From positions 1-37,541 of the forward strand of contig JAITLV010000262.1 of NCBI GenBank assembly GCA_031277685.1: a DNA stretch of 37,541 bases. The letters run 5' to 3'. Of the stretch, positions 31,403 through 37,541 are shown in pieces. The position numbers and the translations under genes are program-made. Below the pieces are notes generated by a model that saw only the letters and a program-made list of their open reading frames with translations, was not told the origin of the DNA and did no database searches. Position 1 is the stretch's first letter; every line of letters begins with the position of its first letter. This stretch comes from Sphingobacterium sp. (GTDB taxonomy: Bacteria > Bacteroidota > Bacteroidia > Sphingobacteriales > Sphingobacteriaceae).

Positions 31403-32659
31403 TTAACGAAACAGAACCAGTGCGATCAATAAGGTTACAACAACATTGAAAGTCTGGGCAATCAAGAAAGCATAGAGCGGTTTCTTATTATCCTGCACAA
31501 AAAGATCTTTGAAATTTGTCTCCAGACCAATTGAAGTAAATGCCAATGTAAACCAGAGCCCTTGTAAATTCTTGAGACTACCTTTAACAACATCAACCTT
31601 TTCCGGAGAGATTACGAACGAAAACAAGAGTGACGCAAATACAAATCCAAGCACAAATTTCGGAAAGCGTTCCCAGATAATCTTCAGGGTAGGTTTATCC
31701 CGCTTTGTTTCGTCATCCACAGATTTCGCATAGGTCCAATAAATACTGATCGCAAAAGCTGCGAGGCCTAACAGGACATTTTGTGAGAATTTAACAATTG
31801 TACTGATCTTTAGCGCCTCCTCTCCAACAAGGGAACCTGAGGCGACAACAGCACCCGTTGTATCAATACTACCACCTAACCAGGCACCAGTCACCTCTTG
31901 CGACAGTCCCATCCATTCGGCCATATAAGGCATAAAAATCATCATTGGAATGGCGGTGATCAAGACAAGAGAAATTACATAAGATAGTTTTTTGCTATCC
32001 CCTTTAATCGCCCCGGAAGTAGCGATAGCTGCTGAAACACCACAGATGGAAACGGCACTAGACAGCATCAATGACATTTCTTTATCTATCTTTAGCTTCT
32101 TACAGATCCAAAAAGCAAAATACCATACCGACAATACGACAGCCAAAGCCTGGATAAGTCCTAGCGACCCTGCTTTTAGAATGTCACCAAAGATAACCGT
32201 GGTTCCCAATAAAATCAATCCAATTTTGACATACAACTCTGTACTCAGTGCTTCTTTAAACCAGACTGGTAATTTAAAACAGTTGCTGATCACCAAACCA
32301 ATGATCAAACTAAAAATAACAGCTTCGAGATTATATTCTTTTACCGTTGCGTTACCGGCCAATATCAATGCAAATACCGTCAGAACAAACACTACTGGAA
32401 ACACGATCAACAGATGTTTAACGGATTTACCGAGCAAAAAGGCGCCTAAGATGCCCGTCACAAAGACAAAAATGAACTGTTGAAAAATCTTGCTGAGATT
32501 GGCTGATTCAAAAATAGTGGAGGCAAGTTCGGAAGAATTACTCCATGAAAAATTAGGTACGGGCGCAAAAATACCTGAAAGTGCTAAAAAAATGGTAGCA
32601 AGCCCCAAAATGACGACTACCCAGTCTTCTGTAAATGCAAATGATCTTGACGATGCCAT
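31403..32659 (-). CDS. YeiH/UPF0324 family membrane protein (putative sulfate exporter)
   Basis: Inner-membrane protein of 418 residues with about 10-12 hydrophobic segments, in the UPF0324 family (PF03601). Diagnostic stretches are KIGLILLGTTVIFGDILKAG (145-164), SSAVSICGVSAAIATSGAIKG (200-220), AWLGGSIDTTGAVVASGSLVG (about 258-278), and VKFSQNVLLGLAAFAIS (about 288-304). Databases commonly label the family a putative sulfate exporter because some members neighbour sulfur-metabolism or sulfonate genes; the transported substrate is not settled. It is bounded by its own terminator and by the fadE terminator upstream, so it is monocistronic. Next to it, in the same direction, is the receptor whose leader ORF ends in two Cys codons, a possible sulfur-related pairing. 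Confidence 0.88.
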   Translation of the reverse strand: MASSRSFAFTEDWVVVILGLATIFLALSGIFAPVPNFSWSNSSELASTIFESANLSKIFQQFIFVFVTGILGAFLLGKSVKHLLIVFPVVFVLTVFALILAGNATVKEYNLEAVIFSLIIGLVISNCFKLPVWFKEALSTELYVKIGLILLGTTVIFGDILKAGSLGLIQALAVVLSVWYFAFWICKKLKIDKEMSLMLSSAVSICGVSAAIATSGAIKGDSKKLSYVISLVLITAIPMMIFMPYMAEWMGLSQEVTGAWLGGSIDTTGAVVASGSLVGEEALKISTIVKFSQNVLLGLAAFAISIYWTYAKSVDDETKRDKPTLKIIWERFPKFVLGFVFASLLFSFVISPEKVDVVKGSLKNLQGLWFTLAFTSIGLETNFKDLFVQDNKKPLYAFLIAQTFNVVVTLLIALVLFR

Positions 32660-32720
32660 ATATTGGTTAGTATTAAAAAGTTAAATTTAATACAATTGCG
32701 GATATTTTTTGTTATTGTAA

Positions 32721-32754
32721 CACAAAAATGGCCGAAGATCTCTCTCCGGCCATA
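32721..32754 (-). terminator. Rho-independent terminator after the fad operon
   Basis: Read leftward, ATGGCCG and CGGCCAT pair (32753-32747 with 32734-32728) with an inner partly paired loop and then TTTTTG. It closes the beta-oxidation operon 28 bp after the acyl-CoA dehydrogenase stop. Confidence 0.8.
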
Positions 32755-32781
32755 CAACCAAAACCAATAATCATTTATCAA

Positions 32782-34563
32782 TCAAAAACAATATTTATTT
32801 TCTTCTATGAGTTTTTTAGCAATCCGCTGACGCGCTTCTTTGACGTTGAATGGTTGCGCCTTTGTAAATCTGCGCAATCCAACAAGCATCATATTCAGTT
32901 CATCACCTTCGCCAAAGGAATAGAGTGCTTCTTTCCCTGCAGCATTAACTTTATCGATCGCACCATACAAATAGATCTTCGCCATATCAGTTGCATATAC
33001 CGCTTTTTCAGAACCGGTATGAACAAGTTTTTCAGCCCGCAATAGCACAGATTCGGCGATATATACATAACCAATAATATCTGCGATATTCATCAGGATC
33101 TCTTCTTCTTTTGAAAGCGACATCATCAGCTTTTGAACTGCTGCGCCTGCAATGAGTAACCCTGCTTTCTTCAGGTTAGCGATAATTTTCTTCTCCGCAG
33201 CAAATGGGGCATCATCTTCTTCTCCAAAATCAGGAATGGCCAATAGTTCATTTGCGACCGCTTGTGCAGGCCCCATCAGATCCAGTTCACCTTTCATAGC
33301 CCGTTTCAATAACATATCGACAACAAGTAATCTATTGACTTCATTGGTTCCTTCAAAAATCCGGTTGATCCGTGAATCGCGATATGCCCTCTCCATAGGT
33401 GCGTCAGCGGAATACCCCATCCCACCATAGATCTGTACGCCTTCATCGACTACATAATCCAGCATCTCTGAACACCATACTTTGATAATGGCACACTCGA
33501 TGGCAAATTGTTCAACGGATTTTAATTTGGCTTTCGCCTCATCCATACCACCTGCAATCAGCGCATCATAGGCATCATCAATATTTTGTCCCGCACGATA
33601 GGATGCTGACTCCACAGCAAATAACCGAGTCGCCATTTCGGCCAATTTATATCGAATGGCTCCGAATTTGGAAATCGGTAAGTTAAATTGTACACGTTCA
33701 TTGGCATATTGAACAGCATGGTTAATCACCATCCGGGCGGAACCATTTGTTGCAGCACCCAGTTTGATCCTTCCGATATTAAGAATATTTACCGCAATCT
33801 TAAATCCATTTTCACGTTCGGAAAGCATATTTTCAACCGGAACAGGGCAGTCATTAAAGAAGATCTGACGCGTAGAAGAACCCTTGATCCCCAATTTATG
33901 CTCCTCAGGGTTCATGGTGATTCCGCCAAAATCCTTTTCAACAATAAATGCGGTCAGGTTTTTATCGTCATCGATTTTTGCGAATACGATAAAGATATCT
34001 GCAAACCCACCATTGGTAATCCACATTTTTTGACCATTGATCAAATAATGTGTTCCTTCGGCATTCAATTTTGCAGAGGTACGGCCTGAATTGGCATCGG
34101 ATCCTGCATTTGGCTCTGTCAAGCAATAGGAAGCTTTCCACTCACCTGTCGCGAGTTTAGGAATATATTTTGCCTTCTGTTCGGCATTCCCATAATACAG
34201 GATAGGTAAAGTCCCAATCCCGGTGTGTGCAGAAAGAGCAACCGCAAAGGAGAAACCTCCGCCTACGGCATCCGCAACAAGCATCGACGTATTGAAATTC
34301 TTACCAAAGCCACCGTATTCCTCTGGAATTGAAACACCCAACATCCCCAGTTCACCTGCTTTATCCATCAGACTGGGCATCAAACCCTCTTCCTGAGCGT
34401 CAATACGATCAAGCTTATTTAACACTTCTGTTTCCAAAAAATCTAGGCAGGTCTGACGAATCATTTTCGCTTCTTCATCAAACTCTTCCGGAATAAAAAT
34501 AGCTGTATAGGGAGTTTCTCTAATAACGAACTCACCGCCTTTGATTGCTTTATTTTCGCTCAT
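32782..34563 (-). CDS. fadE: Acyl-CoA dehydrogenase (FadE-type, long form)
   Basis: FAD-dependent enzyme for the first step of beta-oxidation, acyl-CoA to trans-2-enoyl-CoA. Of 593 residues, the long form seen in Bacillus FadE (about 594) with an extra C-terminal helical domain. Signatures: YCLTEPNAGSDANSG (146-160), MWITNGGFADIFIVFAK (180-196), IYGGMGYSADAPMERAYRDSRIN (378-400) and IFEGTNEVNR (402-411, with the probable catalytic E404). It is the last gene of the leftward unit after thiolase (129-bp gap without a terminator) and is followed by a terminator. The order fadN-fadA-fadE matches the Bacillus operon. Chain-length specificity is not readable, though the long C-terminal domain favours long-chain substrates. 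Confidence 0.93.
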   Translation of the reverse strand: MSENKAIKGGEFVIRETPYTAIFIPEEFDEEAKMIRQTCLDFLETEVLNKLDRIDAQEEGLMPSLMDKAGELGMLGVSIPEEYGGFGKNFNTSMLVADAVGGGFSFAVALSAHTGIGTLPILYYGNAEQKAKYIPKLATGEWKASYCLTEPNAGSDANSGRTSAKLNAEGTHYLINGQKMWITNGGFADIFIVFAKIDDDKNLTAFIVEKDFGGITMNPEEHKLGIKGSSTRQIFFNDCPVPVENMLSERENGFKIAVNILNIGRIKLGAATNGSARMVINHAVQYANERVQFNLPISKFGAIRYKLAEMATRLFAVESASYRAGQNIDDAYDALIAGGMDEAKAKLKSVEQFAIECAIIKVWCSEMLDYVVDEGVQIYGGMGYSADAPMERAYRDSRINRIFEGTNEVNRLLVVDMLLKRAMKGELDLMGPAQAVANELLAIPDFGEEDDAPFAAEKKIIANLKKAGLLIAGAAVQKLMMSLSKEEEILMNIADIIGYVYIAESVLLRAEKLVHTGSEKAVYATDMAKIYLYGAIDKVNAAGKEALYSFGEGDELNMMLVGLRRFTKAQPFNVKEARQRIAKKLIEENKYCF

Positions 34564-34692
34564 TGTTAATTTAGATTTGTGGTGTAACCCGGCAGCTGGT
34601 TATTGCTTGCTCCGATTTACACTATTTTTAAATACTTTTATTCGCTAGACGACTGGCGAATAATGTTGTTTATCCTATTTCTTGCTCGCACA

Positions 34693-35868
34693 TTAATCCA
34701 ATAGTTCAAAAATTCCGGCTGCTCCCTGACCTGTACCTACACACATCGTGACCATACCATATTTTTTACCGCGGCGTTTCAGTTCATGCAATACCTGAAC
34801 GGTCAGCTTCGCTCCTGTGCAGCCCAGCGGATGTCCCAAAGCTATCGCTCCGCCATTGACATTGACTTTTTCTTCATCAAGCCCCAGTTCACGGATAACG
34901 GCCAATGACTGAGAAGCAAAAGCTTCATTCAATTCGAACAAATCAATATCTTCTTTTTGAAGTCCAGCCTGTTTCAGCGCTTTAGGAATCGCATAAATCG
35001 GCCCGATGCCCATAATCCGTGGTGGCACCCCTGCGACTGCAAAGCTTACCAGCTTAGCAATAGGTTTAACCCCCAACTCTTTCACTTTGGCTTCAGACAT
35101 GACCAATACAAATGCCGCACCATCCGACGTCTGGGAGGAGTTTCCAGCTGTTACCGAACCATTAGCCGCGAAGACAGGCTTCAATTTACCCAAGGCGTCC
35201 AATGAGGTATCCGCACGAGGGCCCTCATCAGTATCCACAATATATTCGCGCGTCGCGATCTTTCCATCTTTTATATAATTCTCTTTGACCGTTATCGGGA
35301 CAATACCATCTTTCAGATGACCATTCTGAATAGCAGCAACAGCCTTTTGATTTGATTTAAGCGCAAAGGCGTCCTGATCCTCCCGAGAGACATTGTAGTC
35401 TTTGGCTACGGCTTCGGCAGTCAGGCCCATCCCCCAATACCAATCCGGATGTTCCTTAGAAACGACAGGATTGGGTACAATTTTCCAACCTCCGAACGGC
35501 ATTCCGGACATCACTTCAACACCACCGGCAATAATGACATCGGCCATACCTGTTTTAATCTTTGCAACCGCCGTAGCGATCGTTTCTAATCCTGACGCAC
35601 AATATCGATTGACGGTAACACCGGGCACCTTATCGGTATCCAGCCCCATCAGGGAAATAAAACGTGCCATATTGAGCCCCTGCTCCGCCTCTGGCATCGC
35701 ATTTCCAACGATGACATCATCAATATCTTCTTTATTTAAATTCGGCACAGTGGACACAAGATGTTTAATCACATCTGATGCTAAATCATCAGCCCGCATA
35801 AAGCGAAATCCTCCTCGAGGTGCCTTACCTACTGCTGTACGAAATCCTGCTACTATGTATGCTTCCAT
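34693..35868 (-). CDS. fadA: Acetyl-CoA C-acyltransferase (3-ketoacyl-CoA thiolase)
   Basis: Thiolase of 391 residues that cleaves 3-ketoacyl-CoA with CoA, the last step of beta-oxidation. The nucleophile C90 is in VNRYCASGLETIA; the second active-site block is ALGHPLGCTGA with H346; the acid/base C376 is in MCVGTGQGAAG. The N-terminus MEAYIVAGFRTAVGKAPRGG is typical of the FadA/AtoB-like degradative branch. The length equals that of Bacillus FadA. In the transcript it lies between fadN and fadE, but here it is separated from fadN by a four-helix-bundle gene framed by inverted repeats, whose outer left box lies 14 bp before this start codon. Confidence 0.94.
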   Translation of the reverse strand: MEAYIVAGFRTAVGKAPRGGFRFMRADDLASDVIKHLVSTVPNLNKEDIDDVIVGNAMPEAEQGLNMARFISLMGLDTDKVPGVTVNRYCASGLETIATAVAKIKTGMADVIIAGGVEVMSGMPFGGWKIVPNPVVSKEHPDWYWGMGLTAEAVAKDYNVSREDQDAFALKSNQKAVAAIQNGHLKDGIVPITVKENYIKDGKIATREYIVDTDEGPRADTSLDALGKLKPVFAANGSVTAGNSSQTSDGAAFVLVMSEAKVKELGVKPIAKLVSFAVAGVPPRIMGIGPIYAIPKALKQAGLQKEDIDLFELNEAFASQSLAVIRELGLDEEKVNVNGGAIALGHPLGCTGAKLTVQVLHELKRRGKKYGMVTMCVGTGQGAAGIFELLD

Positions 35869-35881
35869 TGTTTGAGTATTA

Positions 35882-36315
35882 AGATGTGAGATTGGAGATA
35901 TGAGATTTGAGATATTCCAATGTCACATATTAGTTTTTAAATTTTTAAGAAATCCAAAAATCATCTTTTGAATCTCATCTATATGAGAACACAATTGTTC
36001 TACTTTCTCCTTACTTATTAAACCCAGATTATGAGCTATAATTAGCTGAGTCTGCAACTCGAAAGAAGATCCATTTGCAATACCGAGAAAATGAACAAAT
36101 TCATTTTTCGAATTTCTTCCTGCTCCTTCAGCAATATTAGATGCAATAGACACAACCGAACGTTTAATTTGAGATGTAAGCCCATATTTTTCATCCATTG
36201 GAAAATCTACCACAGCTTTATATACCGCTGTGGATAATTCTATTGCTCTTTGCCAAACTTTCAATTCTTTCAATGCATGCATAATCTCTTATCTCAAATC
36301 TAATAGCTCACATCT
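35882..36315. repeat. Inverted-repeat-framed cassette carrying a four-helix-bundle gene
   Basis: The left flank has AGATGTGAG (35882-35890) then AGATTTGAGATA (35903-35914). The right flank has the exact reverse complements in mirror order: TATCTCAAATCT (36290-36301) then CTCACATCT (36307-36315). The 434-bp segment contains only the four-helix-bundle gene and interrupts fadN-fadA. No target-site duplication was identified. This looks like terminal inverted repeats of a small non-autonomous element, which is inference. Confidence 0.5.
35923..36282 (-). CDS. Four-helix-bundle protein (S23/IVS-type, TIGR02436-like)
   Basis: Small cytoplasmic protein of 119 residues of the four-helix-bundle family first met as an ORF in 23S rRNA intervening sequences. 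Features: KVWQRAIELSTAVYKAVVDFP (8-28), the Gly-containing turn YGLTSQIKRSVVSIASNIAEGAGR (33-56, with the family motif IAEGAGR), FVHFLGIANGSSFELQTQL (62-80), and a last helix ending FLKNLKTNM. The family is scattered across Bacteroidota genomes and is structurally related to the Avd protein of diversity-generating retroelements; its own function is unknown. It sits between fadN and fadA in the same orientation, within a cassette with inverted flanking boxes. No reverse transcriptase or variable repeat is present here. Confidence 0.88.
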   Translation of the reverse strand: MHALKELKVWQRAIELSTAVYKAVVDFPMDEKYGLTSQIKRSVVSIASNIAEGAGRNSKNEFVHFLGIANGSSFELQTQLIIAHNLGLISKEKVEQLCSHIDEIQKMIFGFLKNLKTNM

Positions 36316-36320
36316 ACAAT

Positions 36321-37541
36321 CTAATTCCGTAAAGGCTTTCCTTTCGTCAACATATACTGAATTCTTTCGAGTGTTTTGCGCTCAGCACATAGCTCAAGAA
36401 AGGTCTTCCGTTCAAGATCGAGTAAATATTGTTCGGAGACTTCCGTCGGCGACGACAAGTTTCCGCCACACATTACCCAGCCTAATTTTTCGGATATTTT
36501 ACGATCATAGTCGGAGATATAGTTCCCTTCACGCATCGATGAAGCCCCTACATACACGATTCCTAGCCCTTGATTTCCCAAGACCTTGATGTCATTACGT
36601 GGGGCAGGCTGTACATAACCTTCATCTGCCAACTCGAGAGCTTTCGCCTTTGCATCAGCAAGTAAACGGGCACGGTTCATCGTGATCGCAAACTTATCCT
36701 TCTGTAAGTACCCCAATTCGTAGGCTTCATAAGCCGAGGTCGAGACTTTCGCCTGACCGATGGTCAAGAATTTATCTTTTAATGTATTCTGAACGATCTG
36801 GTCATCTTTAAATTCTTCGGAAGCACGCAATGTAAATTCTTTGGTTCCACCACCGCCAGGAATCACACCTACACCTAGTTCCACTAAACCCATGTAGGTT
36901 TCAGCGTGTGCCTGTACAAAGTCTGCATGCATTGAAAACTCACAGCCCCCACCCAAGGTCATCTGGAAAGGCGCCACAACAACCGGAATGGAGGAATAAC
37001 GCAAACGCATTGACGTATTTTGAAAAGCACGAACAGCCATATTTAACTCATCAAAATCTTGCTCCACGGCCATCATGAAAATCATACCGATATTAGCTCC
37101 AGCGGAGAAATTTTTCCCGTCATTTGAAACGACCAGCCCACGATATTCTTTTTCGGCTAAATCTATTGCCTTGTTCAAGCCTTGGATCACATCGCCACCG
37201 ATGGTATTCATCTTCGTATGAAACTCACAGTTGATAATACCGTCACCAAGATCAATAATTGAAACTCCCGTATTCTTCCAGATGGTTTTGCTTTCACGGA
37301 TATGATCCAATACGATCAAATCTTCGGTTCCCGGAATAGGCTTATAGGATTTGGATGTGATATCATAATAATGACGAACACCATTTTCTATTTTATAGAA
37401 AGATTCATGCCCTGAATCCAACATTTCATGTACCCAGGATGCCACTTCGCCATCCTGACCTGGCAACCGCTTCTCTTCAGCCTTGATCTTGGCCAAAGTG
37501 TCACGCACTCCTAAAGCATCCCACACTTCAAATGGCCCTAG
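36321..37541 (-). CDS. fadN: 3-hydroxyacyl-CoA dehydrogenase/enoyl-CoA hydratase (FadN-type), C-terminal part
   Basis: C-terminal 406 residues of a bifunctional beta-oxidation enzyme; the frame is open to the right edge (LGPFEVWDALGV), so the gene continues outside the window. The fragment begins at the end of the 3-hydroxyacyl-CoA dehydrogenase part (GPFEVWDALGVRDTL). A linker follows, then an enoyl-CoA hydratase/crotonase domain: GLVVSNDGKNFSAGANIG, an oxyanion-hole region with LGGGCEFSMHADFVQAHAE, and GLVELGVGVIPGGGGTKE with the catalytic Glu area. Dehydrogenase first and hydratase last is the Bacillus FadN order, opposite to E. coli FadB. It is followed by the four-helix-bundle cassette, then fadA and fadE in the same direction. 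Confidence 0.92.
   Translation of the reverse strand, partial: LGPFEVWDALGVRDTLAKIKAEEKRLPGQDGEVASWVHEMLDSGHESFYKIENGVRHYYDITSKSYKPIPGTEDLIVLDHIRESKTIWKNTGVSIIDLGDGIINCEFHTKMNTIGGDVIQGLNKAIDLAEKEYRGLVVSNDGKNFSAGANIGMIFMMAVEQDFDELNMAVRAFQNTSMRLRYSSIPVVVAPFQMTLGGGCEFSMHADFVQAHAETYMGLVELGVGVIPGGGGTKEFTLRASEEFKDDQIVQNTLKDKFLTIGQAKVSTSAYEAYELGYLQKDKFAITMNRARLLADAKAKALELADEGYVQPAPRNDIKVLGNQGLGIVYVGASSMREGNYISDYDRKISEKLGWVMCGGNLSSPTEVSEQYLLDLERKTFLELCAERKTLERIQYMLTKGKPLRN

Noticed and set aside
31992..32483. 163-codon rightward open frame over the YeiH gene
   Set aside because: Antisense to a well-supported membrane protein; a low-complexity translation typical of shadow frames.
35402..35875. 157-codon rightward open frame over the thiolase gene
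   Set aside because: Antisense to a thiolase with an intact active site; no recognisable domain.
35923..36282. Diversity-generating retroelement, because the protein resembles Avd
   Set aside because: No reverse transcriptase, template repeat or variable repeat lies nearby; only the small four-helix-bundle gene is present.

Overview
The window looks like chromosomal DNA of a Bacteroidota bacterium, most likely the Sphingobacteriaceae (Sphingobacterium or Pedobacter type). It is AT-rich. Candidate promoters match the phylum's TAnnTTTG -7 element, Shine-Dalgarno sites are mostly absent, and it carries SusC/SusD pairs and many Bacteroidota-typical DUF lipoproteins (DUF4959, DUF4998, DUF5000, DUF4855, DUF1080, DUF4197, DUF3127). 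No rRNA, tRNA, CRISPR array, transposase or phage gene was seen.

Layout. (1) 1-6863, housekeeping: the 5' end of a leftward DUF3127 gene; then rightward a THUMP RNA methyltransferase, an HD phosphohydrolase, a secreted glycerophosphodiesterase, a secreted EEP-family phosphatase/nuclease, a DUF4197 protein, peptidase T and a nitroreductase. Intrinsic terminators separate several units. (2) 7022-26620, a polysaccharide utilisation locus (PUL) of about 19.6 kb. A rightward ROK regulator (25373) is divergent from a leftward series of 13 genes: AGE-family epimerase, sugar MFS transporter, SusC, SusD, two discoidin-like surface lipoproteins, three DUF4855 proteins in tandem, an unrecognised lipoprotein, a fourth DUF4855 protein, a DUF1080 protein and an ADP-ribosylglycohydrolase-fold lipoprotein. 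A perfect 50-bp palindrome lies between the epimerase and ROK genes. (3) 26677-27931, a sigma-70-family factor translationally coupled to a single-pass membrane protein with a TonB-C-like domain. (4) 28110-32659, a TonB-dependent receptor whose leader holds a 35-codon ORF ending Cys-Cys-stop followed by an intrinsic terminator, and then a YeiH/UPF0324 membrane protein. (5) 32782-37541, a fatty-acid beta-oxidation operon arranged like Bacillus fadN-fadA-fadE, with a four-helix-bundle gene framed by inverted repeats inserted between fadN and fadA.

How the genes may work together. In the PUL, SusC/SusD and the DUF5000-type lipoproteins would capture and import a glycan. The secreted DUF4855, DUF1080 and ADP-ribosylglycohydrolase-fold proteins would cut it. 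The MFS carrier would take the released sugar across the inner membrane, the epimerase (closest to N-acylglucosamine 2-epimerase) would interconvert ManNAc and GlcNAc or a similar sugar, and ROK would sense it. No classical glycoside hydrolase, polysaccharide lyase or sulfatase was recognised, so the four DUF4855 paralogues are the best candidates for an uncharacterised glycan-cleaving activity.

The second candidate for an undescribed system is the Cys-Cys leader ORF plus terminator ahead of the TonB receptor. It has the layout of a translation-controlled attenuator, and its neighbour is a YeiH-family gene often annotated as a sulfate exporter. All family assignments come from reading motifs, not from database searches.
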